This document shows positions 16,401 through 24,826 of a stretch of DNA of 26,118 nt, piece by piece. The notes beneath the pieces were generated by a model. That model was not told the DNA's origin. It ran no database searches and saw only the letters and a list, made by a program, of their open reading frames with translations. The DNA comes from Paramicrosporidium saccamoebae. Taxonomy: Eukaryota; Rozellomycota. Location of the stretch: contig MTSL01000006.1 of NCBI GenBank assembly GCA_002794465.1, forward strand, positions 1 through 26,118, in the 5' to 3' direction. The translations under genes and the position numbers were made by a program. Each line of letters opens with the position of its first letter. Within the stretch, counting starts at the first letter, position 1.

Positions 16401-16453
16401 TTTGGATAGTCCACTGCATCCAACACTGTCGAAAATACCTTACTTGGTGCCAT
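13415..16453 (-). CDS. M16-family zinc metalloprotease (YOL098C-type, pitrilysin/insulinase clan)
   Basis: 1012 residues, intronless, ATG at 16453. Seen: the inverted zinc motif HTLEH (H60, E63, H64) in GLPHTLEHLIFCGS; a downstream GVVYCEM with the probable third zinc ligand Glu152; TNAYTSDDHTCYTL and LPVFLDHIFRPTL, which match the fungal YOL098C/SPAC3H1.02c group better than the mitochondrial presequence protease or insulysin. The length fits two ~50-kDa halves, the second catalytically inactive as is normal for M16. No obvious signal or mitochondrial presequence at the N-terminus, so a cytosolic location is inferred. Physiological substrate unknown. Tandem after nothing on its 5' side except a 172-bp spacer to the HRD3 stop, which contains a 14-bp palindrome (16554-16567). 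Confidence 0.9.
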   Translation of the reverse strand: MAPSKVFSTVLDAVDYPKTGVSTYKCTNGLELVTCAVDSPLYAVYVAVPTFVEDHKGLPHTLEHLIFCGSVAYPERGYLDRLAGLCQSQGTNAYTSDDHTCYTLMTSSLAGLLRLLPVFLDHIFRPTLSETVVRREVFHRGTAGGRGVVYCEMAGREWSEQDQLDLALRRSTIGGVYGWECGGRTKDIATLTLQEIKDYHARWYRPENVCVVLCGAGLDAELDGLLELLDSVQFYPTPSPIHPPSEPVIEKQSSVLIPFPANDESLGSVGFAWTGPTSDNMYTITALHVLLRMLKDTSASPLYQHFVERSDPIASDIDYEVKPAHQTMLSIIFSGIPTDGKDGKCYLDEGVLWTELEEVLRAIRTDEEMLEERRKVALKSLKIKLQESLEDDPHDFCAGYCMPEIVRARWPFAKTTEPGRYGESITRVPQHLEELAQQPLSYWTELIDHFLLGPPPAEVRMKPSRTMNESIKTWETEQLKNIPVIELSEEEYQVTQEIAPFDTGKLAAIPCTIHRPSPAVQIVSLPISGVKRLTLAFDIAKCIPEPLWPYLVLLQELFFQCDLEITDTLLTQFPSPLLTEAISYQELIEELSGVFSTFETAVGFDSDIFSCGYFESHFVVSLHGRVVYTLEELRNLCMLVLHGTVFSADRVAEVLENLISQLKDTWGEAHSVLDMRLTTRLGECAKAAKRPRCRMAPTIEKHLGMATQTKFLVQLREQLEEQPDSVISSLEQLRQHLVESPMLTHFGTNEDGSQPTSTDSHSFWEDPYRLPKQGTLEGETVNEGGEFELIPMSDITSSYLMICVPLDVLPRSAEYDDATIDRLLSTALLCQLLSYTEGPLFRRIRGAGLAYGASISVAVWSGLLTAHLDDSSDPVRAFTTFIALLEELLSAPANVITDEAVRTAQAGMQFQFVTERATPAGIVATACRTALRGLPSVGSDEERRWNSRMLAMDVPQLTRAAQELLLVLKDATRAIRLAAVPASKLDAIKAEFDALSIPSTVNNIVDLAHLLN

Positions 16454-16553
16454 GTCCTTAACAATTAATCTGTTTTTATCTTTTGTGCGTGGTGTAATAA
16501 TAAGAAAGGGCTTGTGAGGCTAAAAGTAGTGACCTTGTAAAAACATGTCCATA

Positions 16554-16567
16554 GACCCGCGCGGGTC
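16554..16567. promoter_or_regulatory. 14-bp GC palindrome upstream of the M16 gene
   Basis: GACCCGCGCGGGTC, a perfect palindrome in an otherwise AT-rich spacer, 101-114 bases before the M16 ATG. It could be a dimeric transcription-factor site; this rests on symmetry and contrast in base composition only. Confidence 0.35.
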
Positions 16568-16625
16568 CGTGCATTACTGTACCATCTTGTAAATTTGCCG
16601 GTATGGCCACTTTGCTGGATAAACA

Positions 16626-18716
16626 TCATTTATTTACCGTGGTAACTGGATCATCTGGAATCGTGTCAGGTGAGCCGGGTAATAGTGGAGAATCCTCCAA
16701 TGCACCCTTGTCATTCGCATCGTTGCCGTTTGTATAGCTTGGTCCAGCTACGTCGCTCTTGTCATCGAAATGATCTGTTCCCTTCAGTCCATCCGTATCG
16801 TTTTCGGCACTGCTACCGGATATCATAACTGGGATTGACGGTGGTCGGATGGGCATTACTGGACGAGTTCCCAGACCAAACTTGAACACTGCCAGCAATA
16901 ATGTAGTGGCACCAAAGATGATTACCGTTGCCACTGTCACTGTCCAGGGAGGCAACTCTCTAAACGTCCTCCTCATCCTCTCTACTCGCTGCTGGATGGC
17001 GAGTAGACGCAATGCAAGATAGCATGGTAGCCACGCTTCAGGCTCCTCGTTCGATTTTCCCAGAGTGGCTGCCTGTTCATAGTACCGACGGGCCATGTTG
17101 AGATCTAGCGGCACTCCAATTCCATACTGATGGAGATAGGCCAGATTGAAGGCGGCTTGTGGGCTGCGCTTCTCAATTGCCTTGTGGTAGTAAGCAGCCG
17201 CACTGATGGGATCTGGCTGTTCAATGCCCCAACCTTTGTACATGTAATCGCCAAGTGCCACCAATGATGGCGCTTCGCCATTGGAAGCTGCAGACAGAGA
17301 CCACCACACAAGTGCCCGTCTCCTCAATGACTCTATCTCTTCCTGATTATTCTTGGATCGCGCCATATGGTCCAACAAAAAGGCGGCGTTGTATTGAGCC
17401 GCGTCATTCCCCTGTTCAGCAATGTACAAAAAACGCGACAGGGCTGCACCAAAACGACCTCGTGTAAATAAATCATTCGCTTCTTCAACTAGCGAGACAC
17501 TTGGATGCTTCTCCAATACGTTGAGGAGCAGCGTTTTGGCCAGATTGCAGGTCACATCCCGGTGCATGTTCAGCTTGGCCAGCTCATATCCCGCCAGCAC
17601 ATATCCACCTCGCAGAGCTGCAATATATGCCCCAAATATCGTGTCATCATGACGTACCGGATCAATCTCTGTATAAACTCGGCCCAAGTTGTAGTACGCC
17701 TCAGAGTGGTCCAAATCGGCGGCCTGTTTGAAATATTTGGCCGCCTCGTCGAGATCCTTCATTACCTCAACGCCCTTCCAGTATAGCAGACCCATTCCAT
17801 TGAGGGCGATGGCATTCTTTTCCTTGCTGGCCCGACGAAACTTGTGATATGCCTCCCGCTTGTTTGGCTTTTCCAGTCCTTCGCCATAATAGTCCATTTG
17901 GCCCAGATAGCCCGTCGCTGCCGCATTTCCTAGATCGGCAGCCTTGGTGAAATAATCCCGGGCAAGGCCCATGTCGCGATCAACTCCCCCAACTCCAAGA
18001 TAGAATACCTGTCCCAAGAAGAGCAATGCTGTGGCATCTCCCGAATCGGCATTGTATTGGTAAAAGTCAACGACGTCCCTCGAAGTGCTGCTTTTTTCGC
18101 TCCTGTTGTGTGACAGACGCACAGCCTTGGGAAAGCTGGTTCTCCGCTCACTCTCCACTTCCTTGGCCATCTCGGTGGCCACTGAGAAATAATAGTCCCT
18201 CGCCTTTAGACAACTTTTTGTCACTTGTGCGCCCGCTGAATGCATCCATCCCAGCGCCATTAATGCCCCCGTGTGTTTCTTCTCTGCCGCCATTGCATAA
18301 TATGCGAGCTTGTGAGGGATACTTCGTGTCTTTCCCCCAAGGCCATTGGAGTGGAACAGACCGAGGAGGAAATGGCACTCTGGGTCATTACAGTTGCTCA
18401 AATACGAGGCACATTTCCCATAGTCAGGCTCAAAGTTGAGTCTTCCAAAATAATATAGATCGGCGAGATGGACAGCTGCCGCATCATGGCCCAACTGTAG
18501 TGCATGGTCGAGCTTTGCAACTGCCGAATTAATGCCAGAGCCGTCCGGATGACTTAGCAGGGCAACACCTTCCTCGTAGAGCTGCTTTGCTTGTAATGTC
18601 AATTCAGTCGACGTTACAATAACGTTGCCTGCGACGGGCGACACTACAGTGTCAATTTCTCCACTCTCTGCCAGAGCTGGTAGGAGAAGAGTCAACAACT
18701 GCCAAGAAAGCCGCAT
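16626..18716 (-). CDS. SEL1L/HRD3-type ERAD adaptor with Sel1 repeats
   Basis: 696 residues, intronless. Seen: signal peptide (MRLSWQLLTLLLPALAES); many Sel1-like repeats (ALLFLGQVFYLGVGGVDRD, AATGYLGQMDYYGEGLEK, ALNGMGLLYWKGVEVMKD, AAFNLAYLHQYGIGVPLD); the HRD3/SEL1L-typical block after the last repeats (EAWLPCYLALRLLA); one transmembrane helix at about residues 590-611 (VTVATVIIFGATTLLLAVF); then an acidic cytosolic tail of about 85 residues. Known role: the lumenal partner of the HRD1 ubiquitin ligase in ER-associated degradation, recruiting misfolded glycoproteins. Slightly shorter than yeast Hrd3 or human SEL1L. AATAAA (16629-16634) encodes the last two residues, Asn-Lys, just before the TGA. 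Divergent from the secreted Cys-rich gene at 18976. Confidence 0.88.
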   Translation of the reverse strand: MRLSWQLLTLLLPALAESGEIDTVVSPVAGNVIVTSTELTLQAKQLYEEGVALLSHPDGSGINSAVAKLDHALQLGHDAAAVHLADLYYFGRLNFEPDYGKCASYLSNCNDPECHFLLGLFHSNGLGGKTRSIPHKLAYYAMAAEKKHTGALMALGWMHSAGAQVTKSCLKARDYYFSVATEMAKEVESERRTSFPKAVRLSHNRSEKSSTSRDVVDFYQYNADSGDATALLFLGQVFYLGVGGVDRDMGLARDYFTKAADLGNAAATGYLGQMDYYGEGLEKPNKREAYHKFRRASKEKNAIALNGMGLLYWKGVEVMKDLDEAAKYFKQAADLDHSEAYYNLGRVYTEIDPVRHDDTIFGAYIAALRGGYVLAGYELAKLNMHRDVTCNLAKTLLLNVLEKHPSVSLVEEANDLFTRGRFGAALSRFLYIAEQGNDAAQYNAAFLLDHMARSKNNQEEIESLRRRALVWWSLSAASNGEAPSLVALGDYMYKGWGIEQPDPISAAAYYHKAIEKRSPQAAFNLAYLHQYGIGVPLDLNMARRYYEQAATLGKSNEEPEAWLPCYLALRLLAIQQRVERMRRTFRELPPWTVTVATVIIFGATTLLLAVFKFGLGTRPVMPIRPPSIPVMISGSSAENDTDGLKGTDHFDDKSDVAGPSYTNGNDANDKGALEDSPLLPGSPDTIPDDPVTTVNK

Positions 18717-18975
18717 GGATGACTTTACTATTATTATTTTATTTTACGACTGATACAAAAAGGCTAATTCTGCAATTGTCACGACAGTAGTGGAACGGGC
18801 GAGATTGTTACTTGCAATAACGACACTTTATTGGGGGTTTTCTCAACCATCAATGCTCAGCGGCATCAGATACCCCTTATCATAGCCAATCTTTGGTCAA
18901 CGTGATACACTCGCAAACTTTACTCCGCCTCGACAATTATAAGAACAGTGTATTCCTTCACTATGACATTGCAAA
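18717..18975. promoter_or_regulatory. Divergent promoter between HRD3 and the Cys-rich gene
   Basis: 259 bp with no coding frame, serving both directions. A TATA-like ATTATAAGAA lies about 40 bases before the + strand ATG at 18976. An out-of-frame ATG at 18963 opens a 41-codon overlapping frame just before the chosen start. Confidence 0.45.
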
Positions 18976-19851
18976 ATGAGATTGAATCTTTTCAATGTCT
19001 TCTTGTTCTTCACTTGTGGCTCTGGGATGTGGCCGTTTGGGCCCGAGGCGGAGAACAATTATGCCATGCCACTTGCAACTGCGGCTGAACCGAGCTACAC
19101 AGTCTATATGGAATCGGCCAGCGCCAGCTTGGCTGCCGTTGCGACATCCATGCCGGAAATGGAAAACCCGTGTCCCAAATCTGAACCACCAGTCTACGTT
19201 CCTCCGCCAATGGCCACCTCTGAGACATGCACCTGTCCTGAACAACCCACCACCAGTGTGATTCCCACGTCTTGTACATGTCCCAAAGCTCTTGCCTGGC
19301 CCGTTCCTGCCGTTCATGCTCCTGTGAATCTGCCGCCTTGCGTTAATTTGACCGCGCCGGCATATTGCAACATCACGACCGCCTTCCGCCTGGCCCCTGT
19401 GCAGGATGAATGGTGGCAGGCCCAACAATTCTGTCTCTCTCGTCGTCCAGGTGTGTATTGCTACGTTCCGGTGGGATGCACAGATTGTTTCCCAACCGTC
19501 ATGCTGAGTTGTCCAGATGTCGTGTTTTTGGCTTGCAAGGAGGGCTTTGTATGTACTGGAGATGGATGTCGGGCCATGGTTGATCTGCTCCCTCTTGCAG
19601 CCAGGAATTACGGCATTGGAGTCATTGAGCAAGATGGACGGAGGGGATTCTCTGTACAAGTTGGACCGGGACAAGTGGAACGTTTTGTTCCCAAAAAGTG
19701 TCGTGGTCCCATGCCCCTCGCCATGGAGCAATGCATCCACAACAAAACTATGACGAGGACAATTGATCCAATGGATGTGACAGACGACTATTACACGCGC
19801 AGTTGGCAAATTCCCACGCCCACTGGAACGACCATGTGCGATGTCTTTTAA
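18976..19851 (+). CDS. Secreted cysteine-rich protein, unrecognised
   Basis: 291 residues. Seen: a hydrophobic N-terminal signal-like segment (MRLNLFNVFLFFTCGSG) and no other membrane helix; two CTCP motifs (TCTCPEQP, SCTCPKA) at about residues 77-97 in a Pro/Thr-rich stretch; then a Cys-dense core (FCLSRRPGVYCYVPVGC, DCFPTVMLSC, ACKEGFVCTGDGC); sites for N-glycosylation (NLT, NIT, NKT). AATAAA ten bases after the stop supports a real + strand gene; the long antisense frame has no such support. Cys pattern and glycosylation point to a secreted or wall/surface protein, an inference only. No family recognised. Confidence 0.75.
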   Translation: MRLNLFNVFLFFTCGSGMWPFGPEAENNYAMPLATAAEPSYTVYMESASASLAAVATSMPEMENPCPKSEPPVYVPPPMATSETCTCPEQPTTSVIPTSCTCPKALAWPVPAVHAPVNLPPCVNLTAPAYCNITTAFRLAPVQDEWWQAQQFCLSRRPGVYCYVPVGCTDCFPTVMLSCPDVVFLACKEGFVCTGDGCRAMVDLLPLAARNYGIGVIEQDGRRGFSVQVGPGQVERFVPKKCRGPMPLAMEQCIHNKTMTRTIDPMDVTDDYYTRSWQIPTPTGTTMCDVF

Positions 19852-19860
19852 GACTCTTTG

Positions 19861-19866
19861 AATAAA
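19861..19866 (+). terminator. Poly(A) signal of the Cys-rich gene
   Basis: AATAAA beginning ten bases after the stop codon, in keeping with the very short 3' UTRs elsewhere in the window. Confidence 0.65.
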
Positions 19867-19915
19867 TCGTTTTGCCATTGAAGATTGTAAGGTTAGAGTA
19901 AAAGGCCCTTTATGA

Positions 19916-19941
19916 CATCCCTATGTTGCGTAGTAGGGATG
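19916..19941. repeat. 8-bp stem hairpin
   Basis: CATCCCTA (19916-19923) and TAGGGATG (19934-19941) with a 10-nt loop, between the convergent Cys-rich and TopBP1-like genes. A possible 3' end structure. Confidence 0.4.
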
Positions 19942-19967
19942 ATACCATGTATCTTGTCAGGCGGGAA

Positions 19968-20066
19968 GAGGTGAGGTTAGGTGAGGTGAGGTGAGGTGAG
20001 GTGAGGTGAGGTGAGGTGAGGTGAGGTGAGGTGAGATGAAATGAGATGAGACGAGATGAGATGAGA
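19968..20066 (+). repeat. GTGAG pentamer satellite
   Basis: About 11 exact copies of GTGAG (near 19981-20035) flanked by GTTAG and then degenerating into GATGA-type units. The array is purine-rich on the + strand. The rest of 19867-20203 holds no gene. Confidence 0.92.
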
Positions 20067-20203
20067 GCTTGTTCGCTGTCAATTCAACGGCCTAGCTTAG
20101 GTGAGAAGAGAACCTGCTCACTGTTAAAGCCTCTAAAGGCCGTGTAAGCAGATACTGTTTAACAGGATCTAATAACCTCACACTCCAAATCTGACCGGTG
20201 CCG

Positions 20204-23200
20204 CTAACTCTTTATTAAATATTCTGCAATCAGGTCAATATTGTGGACCTTTTCTTCCACCAGCAGCTCGGACGGGATCTTGGCCTTGATTTGTTGCGAT
20301 GACACCAGAATGTGGGTTATATCAGTGATCGGTTCAATGAGACTTCCGACAACTGCCTCGCCGGCCATCAAAATGCTCCGCAGACCTGGAGCCCGTTTCT
20401 GATCAGCGACAAGGAGCACTCGCCAGCCAGCAAAAGCTTTTCCCTCCCGTTGACGCCAATAGCGAGGAGCACCCGCCAAGGGATCTACGGGCCAACCAGC
20501 CTGCCATTCGTAGCGTCGTTCATCCACAATCTTTCCAGCATGTTCACACGCCTCTACAAATTCCGGTCGCAGAATCCTATCATCAGAACAAAGTCGCCGA
20601 ATCTTACCATATGCCCGCTGCACAGGCAGCTAGAAACTTTTCAGACTTTGTCAAACTGCCAATAATGAGATGGGTGGCCGAGGGATCCCAACTGGAGGAT
20701 GCTCGGATGCCTTCAGTCCCGGGAAAGCCACTCAAAATGCGAGTAAAGCTGACACGTTGGTCGTTAGAAAGACCAGAAAGAGCAAAGACTCTCTTGACCG
20801 TCGGCTCTTCTCGTGGCTTTATAGATGCCGAGAGATTATAGCTAATTGTGGGACGATTGGGTCTCCTCTCAACCGCCAATAGGGAATCAAAATCGATTGA
20901 GGACGGACTCACTGGTACAATCATTGGTTTGACTGCTTGTGGAGATGGCTCAATAATATGGGGTGTTGTCGGTTCTGAATTGACGGTCGTGTTGGCAAAA
21001 GTATGGGGATATTGTCCCTCGGAAAGCCTTTGGCCCCCTTCCTTGGCATGCTGCAGCCACCATGGGGAGACTATCCACTTTCCATGCTGTCGCACCGTCT
21101 TGAATTCCCGAAAAGTCTCCTCCACCATGTTTCCCTCTACAAAAATTATATTCGATGGTGAAATGGCCTACGATGAATGTAATGGGTACAGGATGGGTCA
21201 TACGACCAAATAAACGAACCACCCATTTCCAACACTAAATCATGAATCTCTTCTCTTCGGTGCCATAGTCGCTGGCTAATGGCAACCACACATCCACGGA
21301 GCACCATGGCGGGCTGCGTAGACTGAGTGAGACCGGTTGGTGTGACTTGCGCAGCCACATCTTTTAAACGCTTCGACGCCTGGCTCCGGAGAGGAGTGTC
21401 CACTGAAAATGCCTTCACCGGCCGTTTCCTTGAGCTCGATGTGTTCTGGGCATTGGGTTGATTCTCCTGCTGCTGATTGGGAGTTCCCAGTCGGAGAGGA
21501 GTGCCAAAAGAGGAAACTTCCAAATTGGGCAACTCGAGCGCATAATCAGCGGATGGGAGTGGAATTCCCGCTTTCACTGAATCCATGATCCACTTGGATG
21601 TGACACACAGGATCCCGGACGACATGGAATATTCGTACTTTGGGCCCACAGGTGCCGCGGATATGAGATGAGTGTTCTTCTTGCTCAGATTGTCAGTGTA
21701 TGCGGCGCCGGTCGATGTGATCAGCCGGCTGTAAAAGTCTCTTTCAACTCCCGCAAACCCAGACACGGAGACTCGGAGATTGGAAAACTTTGCCGGGTCG
21801 AGCAGAGTTTGTATGGGGACAAAATGCCACAAGTTGGTGTCCATGAGTTGATTATGTGCAATGCAAGCTTCCAACCACAGCTCATTTACTGCTATTCCTT
21901 CTGGTTTTGTGCCAATGATCATTGGCGTAATTGTATAATCTGCATTCTCAGAAACGATCGGGCCGCCATCAGTAGTAGTCTTTTCACCATTCACCTGTCC
22001 ACTCTTTATCTGCCCGCCATTGCGCTCCACCAAGTCTGTGATCTGAACAGCCCGGATACTCTCTTCTACGCGCACTGAAAAACAAAGGCCAGCAAAGATG
22101 GGTAGCGATTTTGGTGGCAGTTGGGTTGATTGGGAGGAGGGCTGAGTCGACATTTTCAGTGACCATGTAGCAGGGGCAGTAGCTTGCACTGGTGGAGTCG
22201 AATGCATTTCCTTCTTCAGCGACCATGAAGTAGTGGCAGCCGCAGGGATAGGCTGTAAAGGCTGCTGCGGTTCCTTTTTGGGGTTTAGCAAATTATCTAC
22301 ATTGACGAGGAATGGCTCGATTGGCGCAATCGTCTTGGCATAGAAACAGGCAAAGAGCCATTGATCATGGACTATTATCGGCAATGAATCCCCAAATTGT
22401 CCAAGCTGCTCCAATTCTTTCGGAGTGATTGTCTGATTGTGCACGACAAAATGCGTGATGAGCGATTTGTCAAACAGATCAGAGTGGCGAGTCCCGCCTG
22501 CCACCAAAATTAATCGCTTCAGCAAATTTAAGCGCTCCGTCGTCTGTAAATCACCCACATACACATGCAATCCCTCGAAATATGGCGATACATTGACACG
22601 CGCCACTTCATCTGCTGTCAGATCGCCATATGGGAAAGATTGGGTGGGTCGTTGGGAGACTTGTTCTCCGTCCATTTTGTATGCTGAAACATCCAAACAA
22701 ATTCTCCTGGAGACGGAATCATAGAGCCACTGTGGAGTGACCATGGCCACATTCCACTTTAGGGCGTATTGCATCTTTGGCGACTTGGCCCCCTCTGCCA
22801 CCAGCAAATGTGTGCAGGCAGCAGTTAGGTCAACCACAAATGTCCCTCCACAACTGGCCACAAGTTGGGCCATCCGTTGACGTTCATCACTTGGAACTCC
22901 TGTGACGCCCACAGTGCATCCCCACAACACGGGCACTGCGTGCAGCTGTTCCATCTGACGTAAATCAACCACACCCAGATGAGAACGTGCAAAACAGTCG
23001 TCAATAAATTTGGGCAATAGTACTGGAAGTGCCAATTGTTTGGCCATGAGATATTTTGGAGAGTTGAGGATGCGTCCCGCCAACAAATGAGTGACGTGTT
23101 TGCTTAGGTGTGGGGAGAATGCACCGCCTAACCGCTCCACCTTTTCCTGTACTTTGTCCTAACAAGAAAGTGCGAGAAGTAATAGGTACTCTGGCCGTGG

Positions 23201-23246
23201 GGGAATCAATGCCGGTGACACAGAAAACAAGTCCTTGGAAGAGCAT
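20204..23246 (-). CDS. TopBP1/Rad4/Dpb11-type multi-BRCT protein, four exons
   Basis: 981 residues from exons 23246-23190, 23158-21172, 21136-20608 and 20576-20204; introns of 31, 35 and 31 nt (GTA...TAG). Each junction restores a BRCT domain: MLFQGLVFCVTG...DKVQEKVERLGGAFS (domain 1), SCTHYIHQGNMVEE (domain 6) and AACAAGIWILRPEFVEAC (domain 7). About eight BRCT domains at roughly residues 1-95, 96-175, 213-298, 374-470, 478-560, 640-735, 795-875 and 905-981. The last two match vertebrate TopBP1 BRCT7-8 in detail (DPSATHLIIG, EYLIKS-type end). Known role: a scaffold in replication initiation and ATR/Mec1 checkpoint activation, binding phosphoproteins in the nucleus. Ascomycete Dpb11/Rad4 have only four BRCTs. 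The linker before domain 4 has two WSLK motifs. AATAAA lies within the last codons. The ATG at 23246 follows an in-frame stop and is 45 bases from the tRNA-modification gene. Confidence 0.9.
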
Positions 23247-23290
23247 CCCAAATTGTTCAATTTCTCTTAAACAGACTGAGCGACTGTAGT

Positions 23291-24475
23291 CTATGGTTTA
23301 TTACTATTCTCGACTAGATCTGTTAGTTCTGATCCCACAGTATTGCTTGCTTCAACCGGGTCAATTGAGTCTAGTAGGGTTTTCCGGACGTCAGGATCAT
23401 TATATATGCAGAGAACAGAACGAAATGAACGGAGCCGTTTTGTCTTTTCTTTAGAGGGTGTCCTGCATTGTTCTCTAAATTCTTTACACCTAACGTTCTC
23501 CGCACTCCCCGTGTCGGTGCTGTTAAAAAGAGATGCAACTCTTTCCACTAGCGAGTCAGAGAGATCTTCTGATAATGATGGCCGTTCAATCCACTGGAAT
23601 TCTTGCATCCCGTAGAACCATTTTTCCTGCCGTCTAGTGTACTGTCGGGTTTGGCTTTGGAATTCGCCAATAAACTCTACGAGGGCATCATCCCATTGCT
23701 CTCTTGGCAATCTCCTCAGTTCTGCCAGCAGATCAAGGACTTCTTTGTAGCCAATTGCCCGTCCAGCCTGACAATCAGGTCCAAATCCCTGTTTCACGAG
23801 TTGTAGCACTTCTTGGATAAGACCTCGCTGGATCATCATTTCGCAGCGCTTATCAAGATGTGCAAGAAGAGCCATGCGATCAGAGACGGTGAGATAGAAA
23901 CAGCGCCAATCGATTGAGAGCTCATCTGAAGAGTGTCGACGCTGCTTGAAAGAGGACAGTGGAGCACCAGTCATTTTCTGGACTACTAGGGCACGCTTTA
24001 ATCGGTAGTAATCGTTTTTCATTAGAACCGTTGCGTATTCCTCATCCACTTCCCTTAGCCTCCTCACTGATGTCTCCCAATCTATATCTTTGGCGAGCAT
24101 CTCCTCCACTTCCTTGAGCACCAGCGGGTCTGTGGGCGGCGCTCCAGGCCGTCCCCTTACTACCCAATCCAGGTAAAAACCAGTGCCACCCACCAAAATC
24201 GGCACTCTTCCCCTCCCCACCACCTCTTTCACCGTCCTCCAACAGGACTGCAGAAAGTCGGCCGCAGTAAATGCACAACTCCAATGTGTTAAATCGACCA
24301 GATGTTGTGGAACGGGTGTTGGTGTTTTGTTTGCACCAATGGTCAAACCCGTGTATACTTGCACGCTATCGCAAGATATCAGCTCGCCGTTTAGTCGCTG
24401 AGCGAGCAATGCAGCCAGGTCCGTCTTTCCCACGCCCGTCGGTCCTCCTATTACTATTCCACGAACCATGGCCAT
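23291..24475 (-). CDS. tRNA dimethylallyltransferase (tRNA isopentenyltransferase, MiaA/MOD5 family)
   Basis: 394 residues from the ATG at 24475 (MAMVRG...). Transfers a dimethylallyl group to A37 of UNN-decoding tRNAs, improving codon reading; mitochondrial and/or cytosolic. Seen: P-loop GGPTGVGKTD (residues 10-19), the catalytic-Asp motif CDSVQVY (Asp36), QHLVDLTHW, PILVGGTGFYLDW, and a C-terminal RQYTRRQEKWF typical of the family and closest to bacterial or plant-IPT9-like forms. The C2H2 zinc finger of yeast MOD5 is not visible; instead there is a ~90-residue basic tail. The open frame extends 38 codons upstream to a TTG, but that part derives from a decayed copy of the neighbouring PH gene (24513-24642), so the ATG is preferred. 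AATAAA lies inside the last codons (Asn-Lys-Pro-stop). Confidence 0.92.
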   Translation of the reverse strand: MAMVRGIVIGGPTGVGKTDLAALLAQRLNGELISCDSVQVYTGLTIGANKTPTPVPQHLVDLTHWSCAFTAADFLQSCWRTVKEVVGRGRVPILVGGTGFYLDWVVRGRPGAPPTDPLVLKEVEEMLAKDIDWETSVRRLREVDEEYATVLMKNDYYRLKRALVVQKMTGAPLSSFKQRRHSSDELSIDWRCFYLTVSDRMALLAHLDKRCEMMIQRGLIQEVLQLVKQGFGPDCQAGRAIGYKEVLDLLAELRRLPREQWDDALVEFIGEFQSQTRQYTRRQEKWFYGMQEFQWIERPSLSEDLSDSLVERVASLFNSTDTGSAENVRCKEFREQCRTPSKEKTKRLRSFRSVLCIYNDPDVRKTLLDSIDPVEASNTVGSELTDLVENSNKP

Positions 24476-24512
24476 CCCTGGACCGCCCCATGGAACCTGA
24501 GCTTTTGCAACT

Positions 24513-24642
24513 CTGCAGTATTGGTTAGCTATACTGTACGATTGATTCCAAACGTTCCAATGGTGACACTTTGTCTGTACAGGCGACAATCTCGTGACCG
24601 GCGACCATTATCAGATCAAAATCGGAATACCTTCTCTACCCC
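24513..24642 (-). pseudogene. Decayed copy C of the 3' end of the PH gene
   Basis: On the - strand it follows the last ~130 bases of the gene at 24827-25919 (GGGGTAGAGAA..., GACAAAGTGTC, TTTGGAATCAA...CGTACAGTAT) with many substitutions. It shares with copy B the absence of about 30 bp lying between two GCAGACA repeats in the parent. Its end runs into the 5' region of the tRNA-modification gene. Confidence 0.82.
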
Positions 24643-24644
24643 AC

Positions 24645-24786
24645 AGTACTGAACAATATTCAGTTTATCGGTTCACAATAATGTACGGCTAGCTCTAAAT
24701 ATCCCGATGGCGGCACTTTGTCTGCATAGGCAAAATTCCCGTGGTCAGTGATTATTCTCGGATCAAACTCGGAACACATTCTCTGC
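24645..24786 (-). pseudogene. Decayed copy B of the 3' end of the PH gene
   Basis: On the - strand it begins CAGAGAATGTGTTCCGAGTT like the parent (ENVFRV), then hits a stop. It continues through GCCTATGCAGACAAAGTG and GCCGTACATTATTG to GATAAACTGAATATTGTTC, matching the parent's terminus and its poly(A) region. Separated from the parent by a C10 run (24786-24795). Confidence 0.88.
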
Positions 24787-24826
24787 CCCCCCCCCTCCCA
24801 CGACGCTGTTTTAAACAGTATTCAGT

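Noticed and set aside
18961-19878. 305-codon - strand frame opposite the Cys-rich gene
   Set aside because: The + strand has a signal peptide, patterned cysteines, an ATG and a poly(A) signal ten bases after the stop; the - strand frame has no recognisable feature.
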